This document shows, one piece after another, positions 1 to 6,501 of a stretch of 8,242 bases of DNA. Source of the DNA: Geobacter sp. GTDB taxonomy: Bacteria; Desulfobacterota; Desulfuromonadia; Geobacterales; Pseudopelobacteraceae. The stretch is from positions 3,160 to 11,401 of the forward strand of contig DAIERH010000059.1 of assembly GCA_027346925.1 (NCBI GenBank), in the 5' to 3' direction. A program made the position numbers and the translations under genes. Within the stretch, counting starts at the first letter, position 1. Each line of letters begins with the position of its first letter. The notes below the pieces were generated by a model. That model worked only from the letters and a program-made list of their open reading frames with translations, was not told the DNA's origin and ran no database searches.

Positions 1-1
1 G

Positions 2-238
2 GCGATCATCGACGCAGGCGCGGTCCGTTTCCGGCCGATCCTTTTAACCGCCGCGGCGGTCGTGGTCGGGAGCATCGTGATCATCTTCGACCCGATCTTC
101 CAGGGGCTGGCCATCGCGCTGATGTGCGGCGAGGTAGCCTCCACCTCCCTCTCCATGATCACCATCCCGATCCTCTATTACCTGGCCCAATCCTGGAAGG
201 AACGGCGCCATGCCTCTGAAACGAAGGAGACTGACTGA
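2..238 (+). CDS. RND-family efflux permease, C-terminal fragment
   Basis: The gene is cut by the left window edge, and only its last 78 residues are visible. They show the typical end of an AcrB/CusA-type RND transporter: an RFRPILLTAAA motif leading into a transmembrane helix, a short loop (DPIFQGLAIAL), then the final transmembrane helix ending in ITIPILYYLAQSW and a short charged cytoplasmic tail. RND permeases are inner-membrane, proton-driven pumps that work with a periplasmic adaptor and usually an outer-membrane channel. The substrate class (metal or organic compound) cannot be told from this end. The stop codon TGA at 236-238 shares one base with the ATG of the next gene, so the two are probably translationally coupled. 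The family call is firm; the subfamily is open. Confidence 0.85.
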   Translation, partial: AIIDAGAVRFRPILLTAAAVVVGSIVIIFDPIFQGLAIALMCGEVASTSLSMITIPILYYLAQSWKERRHASETKETD

Positions 239-666
239 TGCACTGGTTCAAGAAGCAACAACCTACTCCGGAAGGGATGGAGTTGGCCGAACGATGCAAA
301 CTGGAGGCCGAGTCACTCTACCGCTCCGGCAGAATGCACTGCGCCGAGGCGGTACTGGCCACGATCAGCAGGCACTTTGCCCCCGAAGCCCCGGCAGAGG
401 TGGTGAACCTGGCTTCCGGCTTCGGCCACGGCTCATGGTCGCAGTGCATCTGCGGCGCAATCTCCGGCGGCACCGTGGCGCTGGGACTCGCGCTCAAGGA
501 GGACAAGAAGCAGGTCAACCACCTCACCCGGGAGCTACACCACTGGTTCAAGGAACAGTACCGCGTCACCTGCTGCAAGACCATCACCAGCGAACACAAG
601 GGGGTCTGCCCGGTGCTGACTGGAGAGGTGGCGGGAAAGATCGCCGAGATGCTGGGAAGAAAGTAG
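238..666 (+). CDS. C_GCAxxG_C_C family protein (putative redox/metal protein)
   Basis: This 142-aa soluble protein has the cysteine pattern of the C_GCAxxG_C_C family. Visible elements are an HCAEAV segment (Cys35), a glycine-rich stretch followed by CICGAISGG (Cys70 and Cys72), a CC pair at 112-113, and Cys124. The biochemical function of the family is not established; the conserved cysteines suggest redox chemistry or metal/cluster binding. No signal peptide is seen, so it is probably cytoplasmic. The start is well supported: AAGGAG at 224-229 lies 8 nt before the ATG, and that ATG overlaps the RND stop in the string TGATG. Its place between an efflux pump and a small membrane protein suggests an accessory role in the same pathway, which is inference. 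Confidence 0.85.
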   Translation: MHWFKKQQPTPEGMELAERCKLEAESLYRSGRMHCAEAVLATISRHFAPEAPAEVVNLASGFGHGSWSQCICGAISGGTVALGLALKEDKKQVNHLTRELHHWFKEQYRVTCCKTITSEHKGVCPVLTGEVAGKIAEMLGRK

Positions 667-753
667 AAGGCGAGCAGTATGCCCGTTTCCGATGGATGAA
701 ATACCAGATCTGTTGTTTAGCGTTTTGTTGGGAACAAAGGAGAAAAAACACAC

Positions 754-978
754 ATGAAAGAAGAATTCTACATCGAACGCATCGTCCGCATCGTTGCGGG
801 GACATTCATCATCGCCTCGCTGCTCTTGGCCCACTTCCATTCCCCCTACTGGCTCTGGTTCACCGCCTTTGTGGGCCTGAACCTGTTTCAGTCCGGCTTC
901 ACCCAGTTCTGTCCCATGTTCAACATCCTGGGGAAACTGGGGGTACCGCGATTTCCCAGGAGCAGTTTCGGTAAATGA
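754..978 (+). CDS. DUF2892 / YgaP-like small inner-membrane protein
   Basis: This 74-aa protein matches the DUF2892 (YgaP transmembrane-like) pattern. An N-terminal ERIVRIVAG segment begins the first hydrophobic helix (about residues 10-26). A short HFHSPYW turn is followed by a second helix (about 33-50, WFTAFVGLNLFQSGF) that ends in the family's FCPM motif with Cys53, and then a basic C-terminal tail. In E. coli YgaP a similar membrane hairpin is fused to a rhodanese domain; here it stands alone. The start is supported by AAAGGAG at 736-742, 11 nt upstream. Its stop overlaps the next start (ATGA at 975-978), which ties it to the MBL hydrolase. A role near sulfur or thiol metabolism is only suggested by family context. 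Confidence 0.85.
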   Translation: MKEEFYIERIVRIVAGTFIIASLLLAHFHSPYWLWFTAFVGLNLFQSGFTQFCPMFNILGKLGVPRFPRSSFGK

Positions 979-1808
979 CCTTCCGCATCACCATCCTGTG
1001 CGAAAACTCCGTAGGTCCTCTTTCCGGCACCTTGGGCGAGCATGGTTTCAGCACCCTGATCGAACCCGCCGACGGTGAGCCGATCCTGTTCGACACCGGC
1101 CAGGGCGCCACACTGCTGCACAACGCCCGCCGTATGAACAAGGACCTTGCAAAGGTCGCCAAGGTGGCCATCTCCCATGGCCATTACGACCATACCGGCG
1201 GCCTGCTGCCCCTGCTTCAGGCATGCGGGCCAAAGACGGTCCATGGCCATCCCGACATCTTCTTACCGCGCTACCGGGTCAAGGATACCGGCGAATGTCT
1301 TGCCATCGGCCTGCCCCATGACCGTGCAACCCTGGAAGCTGCGGGTGCGTACTTTGACCTCTCGGCCGAATTCCGGGAACTGGCGCCCGCTGTCTTTTTG
1401 ACCGGCCAGGTGCCACGGCTGACGGAGTTCGAAACGGGCGACCGGGGGTTGTTCCATGACTGTGCCGGCCAGGATGTGGATACCACACCTGATGATCAGT
1501 CGCTGGTACTGGAAACCGACAGGGGTCTCGTGATCCTGCTGGGGTGCTGTCATGCCGGACTTGTCAACACCCTGGAACATGTGGCCGGCCAGACCGGCAG
1601 GCGTGATGTATATGCCGTGGTCGGCGGGACACACCTGGGATTTTGCGGCCAGAAACAGCTCGAACAGACCATTGCGGTCCTCAGGGGAGCGGATATAAAA
1701 AAACTGGCTGCAAGCCACTGCACCGGGTTCGCAGCCTCGGCGCGCATGTCTCTGGAATTGCCGAAGGAATTCCAGGTCGCCCAGGTGGGGTATACCCTGG
1801 AGGTGTGA
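975..1808 (+). CDS. MBL-fold metallohydrolase
   Basis: This 277-aa protein belongs to the metallo-beta-lactamase superfamily, in the branch often annotated by similarity to the archaeal dihydropterin-ribofuranosyl-aminobenzene phosphate synthase-like proteins. Visible features are the FDTG strand (39-42), the metal motif SHGHYDHTGG with His68, His70, Asp72 and His73, the TGQVPR segment (143-148), DDQSL (173-177), GCCHAG with His193, GGTHL (217-221) and SHCTG with His248. All expected di-metal ligands are present, so it should be an active hydrolase. No signal peptide is seen. The ATG overlaps the previous stop by 4 bases, and a weak AGGAG lies at 958-962. Substrate is unknown; the branch differs from glyoxalase II and from true beta-lactamases. 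It is the last gene of the operon. Confidence 0.88.
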   Translation: MTFRITILCENSVGPLSGTLGEHGFSTLIEPADGEPILFDTGQGATLLHNARRMNKDLAKVAKVAISHGHYDHTGGLLPLLQACGPKTVHGHPDIFLPRYRVKDTGECLAIGLPHDRATLEAAGAYFDLSAEFRELAPAVFLTGQVPRLTEFETGDRGLFHDCAGQDVDTTPDDQSLVLETDRGLVILLGCCHAGLVNTLEHVAGQTGRRDVYAVVGGTHLGFCGQKQLEQTIAVLRGADIKKLAASHCTGFAASARMSLELPKEFQVAQVGYTLEV

Positions 1809-1896
1809 AAGCACTTTTCCATCAGGATAAAAAAACGTTATAACCAGCCTTTAATCTGCCTAAAATCTACAAACGCCTTTCCTGTCTGCATCACCG

Positions 1897-1910
1897 CCGG
1901 TTACAACCGG
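1897..1910. repeat. Inverted repeat, possible operator
   Basis: CCGGTT and AACCGG form perfect 6-bp arms separated by 2 bp. The right arm also begins a second, overlapping palindrome, AACCGGTT, at 1905-1912. The site lies about 90 bp upstream of the -35 box of the pckG promoter, a position that suits an activator or a distal regulator. No T-run follows, so it does not look like a terminator. No specific regulator is recognised. Confidence 0.35.
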
Positions 1911-2001
1911 TTCGTACCGTTATCCCCCTCGATATCCAAACATATTTTTTAGCCGAACCGTCCATAACGCTTTTGCATTTTCCGGATCCCTGTGATATTT
2001 A

Positions 2002-2030
2002 TTGTCGATAAATTTTCCCGCTCCGATAAT
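2002..2030 (+). promoter_or_regulatory. Putative sigma70 promoter of pckG
   Basis: A -35 box TTGTCG (2002-2007, 4 of 6 consensus) and a -10 box GATAAT (2025-2030, 5 of 6) are separated by an ideal 17 bp. Transcription would start near 2037 and leave a leader of about 67 nt before the pckG ATG. Found by eye only. Confidence 0.55.
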
Positions 2031-2103
2031 GTACCGCCGTACAGTCAGACGAAATATTTCAGGCATACGGGAGAAAACTAATGACATGGGGAGGTAGGGC
2101 AGC

Positions 2104-3957
2104 ATGAGTTACGAGGTTCCCAAAAACGAACAACTGTTGAAATGGATTGAGGAGGTCGCTGCCTTGTGTGAACCGACGAGGATTCACTGGTGCGACGGTT
2201 CCCAGGAAGAATACGATGAGCTCTGCGCCCAACTGGTAAAGAGTGGCACCTTCCGCAAATTGAATCCGGAACAACGACCCAACAGCTACCTTGCCTGGTC
2301 TGACCCGATCGATGTCGCCCGGGTCGAAGACCGCACCTTCATCTGCAGCCTCTCCAAGGATGACGCCGGCCCGACCAACAACTGGATGGCCCCCAAGGAG
2401 ATGAAGGAGAAGCTGAACGGGCTGTTCAAGGGGTGCATGAAGGGACGCACCATGTACATCATCCCCTTCAGCATGGGACCCCTCGGCTCAAACATCGCCA
2501 AGATCGGCATCGAGATCTCCGACTCCCCTTACGTGGCCGTCAACATGCGGATCATGACCCGCATGGGCAAGGCCGTTCTGGATGTGCTGGGTGATGGCGA
2601 ATTCGTCCCCTGCGTCCACTCGGTCGGCGCGCCGCTGGAGCCGGGACAGCAGGACGTAGCCTGGCCCTGCAACAAGGAAAAATACATCGTCCATTTTCCC
2701 GAGGAGCGGGCCATCTGGTCCTTTGGAAGCGGCTACGGCGGAAACGCCCTCCTTGGCAAGAAATGCCTGGCCCTGCGCATCGCCTCCAAGCAGGGCAAGG
2801 ACGAGGGGTGGCTGGCCGAGCATATGCTGATCTTGGGTGTCGAATCGCCGACCGGCGAAAAGACCTATGTGGGCGCCGCTTTTCCCAGCGCCTGCGGCAA
2901 AACCAACTTCGCCATGCTGATTCCGCCCAAGTCCTTCCAGGACAAGGGGTGGAAGGTGACCACCATCGGCGACGACATCGCCTGGATCAAGCCCGGCCCC
3001 GACGGTCATGTATACGCCATCAACCCGGAGTACGGCTATTTCGGCGTGGCCCCAGGCACGAACGTCAAGACCAACCCCAACGCCATGGCCTCCTGCTCCA
3101 CCAACACCATCTTCACCAACGTGGCCCTGACTCCGGACGGCGACGTGTGGTGGGAGGGAATGACCGATGAGCCCCCCGCCAAGCTCACCGACTGGCAGGG
3201 CAACGAATGGATTCCCGGCTGCGGCCGGCCGGCCGCCCATCCCAATGCCCGTTTCACCTCGCCCGCTTCCCAGTGTCCCAGCATCGACCCTGACTGGGAA
3301 AACCCCAAGGGGGTGCCGATGAGCGCCTTCATCTTCGGCGGCCGGCGCAAGGATACCGTCCCCCTGGTCTACCAGGCCTTCAACTGGAACTACGGCGTCT
3401 ACCTCGCCTCAACCCTCGGGTCTGAAACCACCGCAGCAGCCGTGGGCGCCACCGGCAACGTGCGGCGCGACCCGTTTGCCATGCTCCCCTTCTGCGGCTA
3501 CCACATGGCCGACTACTTCGGCCATTGGCTGCAGTTCGGCCGCACCATTGCCAAGCCGCCGCGGATCTTCAGCGTCAACTGGTTCCGCAAGGACGCCAAC
3601 GGCAAGTTCATCTGGCCCGGCTATGGCGACAACATGCGGGTGCTCAAGTGGATCGTGGAGCGGGTTCAGGGGCATGCGGCCGCCGTCGAAAGCCCGCTGG
3701 GCTGGATGCCGCGCTATGAGGATATGGATTGGGAAGGGCTGGACATGCCACGGGAGAAATTCAACGAACTGATGTCCGTTGATCGTGACGTCTGGCAGAA
3801 CGAGGTCATCTCCCATGAAGAGCTGTTCGTCAAGATGTACGACCGCCTCCCCAAGGAGTTCCTGCATATTCGCGAGTTGATCCTCTCCTCGCTCTGGCGG
3901 GCGCCGAAACACTGGGAACAGATCGGCGAGGTGAATCCCGAGGGGTGGAACGAATAA
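2104..3957 (+). CDS. pckG: Phosphoenolpyruvate carboxykinase (GTP)
   Basis: This 617-aa cytoplasmic enzyme interconverts oxaloacetate plus GTP with PEP, CO2 and GDP, linking the TCA cycle to gluconeogenesis. Length fits the GTP-dependent family. Visible hallmarks are the YGGNALLGKKC segment (211-221, with substrate/metal Lys220), His240 as metal-ligand candidate, the kinase-1 P-loop in FPSACGKTN (260-268) with the reactive Cys264 and Lys266, and the kinase-2 motif GDDIAWIK (289-296) with Asp290/Asp291. Further family blocks are NWNYGVYLAST and NWFRKD near the C-terminal nucleotide-binding region. All key residues are present, so it should be active. A good ribosome binding site (GGAGG, 2090-2094) fixes the start. 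It has its own promoter and terminator and is followed directly by the non-identical ATP-type enzyme. Confidence 0.97.
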   Translation: MSYEVPKNEQLLKWIEEVAALCEPTRIHWCDGSQEEYDELCAQLVKSGTFRKLNPEQRPNSYLAWSDPIDVARVEDRTFICSLSKDDAGPTNNWMAPKEMKEKLNGLFKGCMKGRTMYIIPFSMGPLGSNIAKIGIEISDSPYVAVNMRIMTRMGKAVLDVLGDGEFVPCVHSVGAPLEPGQQDVAWPCNKEKYIVHFPEERAIWSFGSGYGGNALLGKKCLALRIASKQGKDEGWLAEHMLILGVESPTGEKTYVGAAFPSACGKTNFAMLIPPKSFQDKGWKVTTIGDDIAWIKPGPDGHVYAINPEYGYFGVAPGTNVKTNPNAMASCSTNTIFTNVALTPDGDVWWEGMTDEPPAKLTDWQGNEWIPGCGRPAAHPNARFTSPASQCPSIDPDWENPKGVPMSAFIFGGRRKDTVPLVYQAFNWNYGVYLASTLGSETTAAAVGATGNVRRDPFAMLPFCGYHMADYFGHWLQFGRTIAKPPRIFSVNWFRKDANGKFIWPGYGDNMRVLKWIVERVQGHAAAVESPLGWMPRYEDMDWEGLDMPREKFNELMSVDRDVWQNEVISHEELFVKMYDRLPKEFLHIRELILSSLWRAPKHWEQIGEVNPEGWNE

Positions 3958-3976
3958 CGCCCTAAGCGTTGCTACT

Positions 3977-4009
3977 AAAAGGGGCACTGCCATGGCAGTC
4001 CCCTTTTTT
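3977..4009 (+). terminator. Rho-independent terminator after pckG
   Basis: GGGG (3981-3984) pairs with CCCC (4000-4003), and ACTGC (3986-3990) pairs with GCAGT (3995-3999), with a single bulged C at 3985 and a CATG loop. Six T residues (4004-4009) follow at once, and upstream A residues can extend the stem. It begins about 20 nt after the pckG stop and separates pckG from pckA. Confidence 0.88.
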
Positions 4010-4031
4010 ATTTCAAGGGGAACCCTCGCAA

Positions 4032-4059
4032 TCGACAGAGCCATTTGGAGTAGTATACT
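4032..4059 (+). promoter_or_regulatory. Putative sigma70 promoter of pckA
   Basis: A -35 box TCGACA (4032-4037, 5 of 6 consensus) and a -10 box TATACT (4054-4059, 5 of 6) are 16 bp apart. Transcription would start near 4066, about 24 nt before the pckA ATG. A 13-nt palindrome (GAGTA and TACTC arms, 4048-4060) covers the -10 box and could be a repressor site. Its position after the pckG terminator supports separate transcription of pckA. Confidence 0.6.
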
Positions 4060-4089
4060 CTTTTCATATGATATCTTGGGAGGAAGGCC

Positions 4090-5682
4090 ATGAAATTCAA
4101 CGATATTACCCGCGGCGCGGGGCTTGAAGAACACGGCATCACCAATGCCAACCTGATCTACTGGACGCCGCCCACGGCGGTGCTGTATGAACAGATCGTC
4201 AAACGGGGGGAGGGTCTCGTCTCCCACCTGGGCGCCGTCGCCGTCAAGACCGGCCATTACACGGGCCGGGCCGCCAACGAGAAGTTCATCGTGGACGAAC
4301 CCGGCTCCCACGACAACGTGGCCTGGGGCAAGGTCAACCGCCCCTTTGATCCGGCCAAGTTCGACGCCCTCTACAACCGCATGCTGGCCTACATGCACGG
4401 CAAGGACCTGTTCGTGCAGGACTGCTTCGCCGGCGCCGACATGGAGCACCGTCTCGCCGTGAGGGTGATAACCGAGAAGGCGTGGCACTCGCTCTTCGCC
4501 CGCAACATGTTCGTGCGGGCCAAGCCCGGTGAGCTGGATACGCACCGCCCCCAATTCACCGTCATCGATATGCCCAACTTTCACGCCATCCCTTCGCTGG
4601 ATGGCACCAACTCCGAGACCTTCATCATCGTCAACTTCGCCAGGAAGGCGATCATCATCGGCGGCACCAGCTACGCCGGAGAGATCAAGAAATCGATCTT
4701 CACCATTCTCAACTACCTGCTGCCGATCGAGAAGCGGATACTCTCCATGCATTGTTCGGCCAACGTGGGCCCCAAGGGGGATACGGCCGTGTTCTTCGGT
4801 CTCTCGGGCACCGGCAAGACCACCCTCTCCGCAGACCCGAACCGTTCCTTGATCGGTGACGATGAGCACGGCTGGGACGACAAGGGGGTCTTCAACTTCG
4901 AGGGAGGGTGCTACGCCAAGATCATCAAGCTTTCCAAGGAGGCGGAACCGGAGATCTACGAAACCACGCGCCGATTCGGCACCATCCTGGAGAACGTGGC
5001 CATCGACACGCACACCCGCCGGGTGGATCTGGACGATGACTCCTTTACCGAGAACACCCGCGCCTCCTATCCCCTGACCCATATCCCCAACATCGTGATG
5101 TCTGGCTGCGCCGGCCATCCCAGCAACATCATCATGCTGACCTGCGACGCCTACGGCGTGCTGCCGCCCATCGCGCGCCTTTCCAAGGAACAGGCCATGT
5201 ACCACTTCCTCTCCGGCTATACCGCCCGCGTGGCTGGTACCGAGGCGGGTGTCAAGGAGCCGTCCGCAACCTTTTCCACCTGCTTCGGCGGCCCCTTCAT
5301 GGCCCTCAATCCGACCGTGTACGGCGAACTGCTCCGGGAAAAGATCGCCCGGCACAACGTCACCTGCTGGCTGGTGAACACCGGCTGGAGCGGCGGCCCG
5401 TACGGTGTCGGCTCCCGCATGAAGATCGCCTACTCCCGCGCCCTGGTCAACGCGGCACTGGACGGGACCCTCAACACCGGTTCCTTTGAGAAGGACCCGA
5501 TTTTCGGCCTGGATATCCCCACCTCGTGCGCCGGTGTACCGAGCGAGGTTCTCAATCCGCGCAACACGTGGGCCGACAAGGCCAACTACGACGAGACCGC
5601 CAGGAAACTGGTCGGCATGTTCAAGGAAAACTTCGCCAAGTATACACCGCACGTGACTCCGGAAGTGAGTGCAGTGCTGTAG
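4090..5682 (+). CDS. pckA: Phosphoenolpyruvate carboxykinase (ATP)
   Basis: This 530-aa enzyme converts oxaloacetate plus ATP to PEP, CO2 and ADP, and can run in the carboxylating direction when CO2 and PEP are high. The length matches the ATP-dependent family. Visible signatures are HYTGRAANEKF with substrate-binding Arg60, the Lys200/Lys201 pair in the GEIKKS segment, His221 in MHCSANVG as metal ligand, the P-loop GLSGTGKTT (237-245), the kinase-2 motif IGDDEHGW (255-262), EGGCYAKIIKLS (271-282), ENTR (321-324) and NTGWSGGPYGVG (430-441). All catalytic residues appear intact. The start is fixed by GGGAGG (4078-4083), 6 nt before the ATG. Codon use resembles pckG, so there is no sign of recent transfer. 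Its protein shares the overall PEPCK motif logic with pckG but is clearly a different family. Confidence 0.98.
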   Translation: MKFNDITRGAGLEEHGITNANLIYWTPPTAVLYEQIVKRGEGLVSHLGAVAVKTGHYTGRAANEKFIVDEPGSHDNVAWGKVNRPFDPAKFDALYNRMLAYMHGKDLFVQDCFAGADMEHRLAVRVITEKAWHSLFARNMFVRAKPGELDTHRPQFTVIDMPNFHAIPSLDGTNSETFIIVNFARKAIIIGGTSYAGEIKKSIFTILNYLLPIEKRILSMHCSANVGPKGDTAVFFGLSGTGKTTLSADPNRSLIGDDEHGWDDKGVFNFEGGCYAKIIKLSKEAEPEIYETTRRFGTILENVAIDTHTRRVDLDDDSFTENTRASYPLTHIPNIVMSGCAGHPSNIIMLTCDAYGVLPPIARLSKEQAMYHFLSGYTARVAGTEAGVKEPSATFSTCFGGPFMALNPTVYGELLREKIARHNVTCWLVNTGWSGGPYGVGSRMKIAYSRALVNAALDGTLNTGSFEKDPIFGLDIPTSCAGVPSEVLNPRNTWADKANYDETARKLVGMFKENFAKYTPHVTPEVSAVL

Positions 5683-5708
5683 CACCCCGCCAAACCTTGA
5701 CTGAAACG

Positions 5709-5737
5709 GAAGGGCGCTGCAACCGGCAGCGCCCTTC
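5709..5737. terminator. Hairpin terminator between convergent pckA and hypA
   Basis: A perfect 12-bp stem (GAAGGGCGCTGC, 5709-5720, with its complement at 5726-5737) encloses a 5-nt loop. It sits midway between the pckA stop at 5682 and the hypA stop at 5743, so it probably ends transcription from both sides. Neither side has a long T-run, which makes it a less classical intrinsic terminator. Confidence 0.75.
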
Positions 5738-5742
5738 GTCAT

Positions 5743-6075
5743 TCAATCGACCTCTATCTCCCTGACCCGCATCTCCTCGCCGGCTGTAATGGTCACCCGA
5801 TATCCCCCACAACACGCGCATGCTCCGTATACCGAGGCAAGAGGGGTGTCGCCTCCACAGTCCAGGCAGCGCCCTTGCCCAGGAATGGGTATGATCCTCA
5901 ATCGGGCACCCTCCACCAGTGTACCTTGGCTGCACGCTTCGAAACAAAACTCTATCGCCTCAGGCACGACGCCGCTCAACTCACCGATCTCCACATCCAG
6001 GGCGATCACCCGGTGGCCTCCGGCATATTGCTCGCAGATTTCGATGATGCCCTGCGTGATGGACATCTCATGCAT
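5743..6075 (-). CDS. hypA: Hydrogenase maturation nickel metallochaperone HypA
   Basis: This 110-aa protein delivers nickel during [NiFe]-hydrogenase maturation, normally with the GTPase HypB. The N-terminal MHEMSIT motif carries the conserved nickel-binding His2, and the structural zinc site is CLDC (Cys70, Cys73) with CACC (Cys86, Cys89). Length is normal for the family. An in-frame start at 6132 would add 19 residues, but the start at 6075 is preferred because the His next to Met1 is functionally needed and AAGAGG lies 6 nt upstream (6082-6087). No hypB or hydrogenase gene is within view. The gene starts 22 nt after the T-run of the upstream lipoprotein's terminator, so it may be expressed by read-through. 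Confidence 0.93.
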   Translation of the reverse strand: MHEMSITQGIIEICEQYAGGHRVIALDVEIGELSGVVPEAIEFCFEACSQGTLVEGARLRIIPIPGQGRCLDCGGDTPLASVYGACACCGGYRVTITAGEEMRVREIEVD

Positions 6076-6097
6076 GACGGGCCTCTTCTCGGAATAC

Positions 6098-6128
6098 AAA
6101 AAAAGCCTGCGGGAGACCCGCAGGCTTT
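6098..6128 (-). terminator. Rho-independent terminator after the Ala/Pro-rich lipoprotein gene
   Basis: Read on the - strand, a perfect 12-bp stem (arms 6117-6128 and 6102-6113) with a 3-nt loop runs into seven T residues, made by the A-run at 6098-6104, part of which overlaps the stem base. It begins 24 nt after the lipoprotein stop and lies just ahead of hypA. Confidence 0.88.
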
Positions 6129-6152
6129 GCAATCCCCACAGGGAAAGCGGAA

Positions 6153-6356
6153 TTACTTCTTCTCAGCAGCAGGAGCGGCTGCGGGAGCAGCAGCAGGAGC
6201 AGCGCCAGCTTTAGCGGACATGGGAGCCTGAACAGGCTTCGGTGCCTCAACAGCAGGAGCAGGTGCAGGAGCGGGAGCTTCTTCTTTTTTCTTGCAGCCA
6301 GCGGTGAATGCAGCGGCAAGGGCCAGAACCAGTGTCAGAGAAATCAGCTTTTTCAT
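6153..6356 (-). CDS. Small Ala/Pro-rich lipoprotein
   Basis: This 67-aa protein has a clear lipoprotein signal: MKK, a hydrophobic stretch (residues 4-17) and a TAGC lipobox with lipidated Cys21. The mature part, about 46 residues, opens with KKKEE, has an APAPAPAP run, a Val/Pro/Lys linker, and an AAPAAAPAAAPAA run, and ends in EKK. It is low complexity with no enzyme motif, so a structural or spacer role at the cell envelope is likely. An in-frame start at 6386 would put extra residues before the signal peptide. The start at 6356 is better because an AAGAGGTG ribosome binding site precedes it. A near-consensus promoter and a strong terminator suggest a monocistronic, well-expressed gene. 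I do not recognise a specific family. Confidence 0.8.
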   Translation of the reverse strand: MKKLISLTLVLALAAAFTAGCKKKEEAPAPAPAPAVEAPKPVQAPMSAKAGAAPAAAPAAAPAAEKK

Positions 6357-6424
6357 TGTGTCACCTCTTTTCCTTGGGATCACCATTTAAACGCTATGCG
6401 CATGGTTTGTGAAATCAAATTTGC

Positions 6425-6452
6425 AATATACGCAGTAAATTTTGATTGTCAA
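6425..6452 (-). promoter_or_regulatory. Strong sigma70 promoter of the small lipoprotein gene
   Basis: On the - strand there is a perfect TTGACA -35 box (6447-6452) and a TATATT -10 box (6425-6430, 5 of 6 consensus) with a 16-bp spacer. A run of eight A residues (6454-6461 complement) lies directly upstream, like an UP element. The start would be near 6418, giving a leader of about 60 nt. A CAAATTTG palindrome (6416-6423) overlaps the start region. Confidence 0.75.
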
Positions 6453-6501
6453 GTTTTTTTTGTGAGAATCTATTGAATTCTTTTGGCCAGTTCGCTCCTA
6501 T

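Larger units (their letters stand above)
1809..2103 (+). promoter_or_regulatory. Intergenic regulatory region upstream of pckG
   Basis: This 295-bp gap is visibly richer in A and T than the flanking genes and carries no convincing gene. It holds an inverted repeat at 1897-1910, a sigma70-like promoter at 2002-2030, a short upstream reading frame at 2081-2107 and the pckG ribosome binding site (GGAGG at 2090-2094, 9 nt before the ATG). A small palindrome, GTTATAAC, lies at 1837-1844. No clear hairpin plus T-run was seen after the MBL gene, so termination of the upstream operon may be Rho-dependent or incomplete. Confidence 0.6.

Noticed and set aside
210..974. A 254-codon + strand frame overlapping the C_GCAxxG_C_C and DUF2892 genes
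   Set aside because: It reads both known genes out of frame, is Arg/Gly/His-rich without domain, and lacks a good ribosome binding site.
1263..1814. A 183-codon open frame on the - strand opposite the MBL gene
   Set aside because: The + strand frame has all metallo-beta-lactamase motifs; the opposite frame has none.
1920..2105. A 61-codon - strand frame in the gap before pckG
   Set aside because: It has no recognised motif and covers the pckG promoter and ribosome binding site. It is more likely non-coding regulatory DNA.
2488..3240. A 250-codon open frame on the - strand inside pckG
   Set aside because: It is fully inside the pckG coding region, has no recognisable domain, and shows the same mirror composition.
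3409..5742. A 777-codon open frame on the - strand across the end of pckG and all of pckA
   Set aside because: It lies opposite two certain enzymes and crosses the pckG terminator and pckA promoter. Its translation is Gly/Val/His-rich without motifs, as expected from the mirror of GC-rich third positions.
6160..6290. GCAGGAGC-like short repeats suggesting a tandem or CRISPR-type array
   Set aside because: They are the codon-level echo of the Ala/Pro repeats in the small lipoprotein, irregular in spacing, with no spacers.
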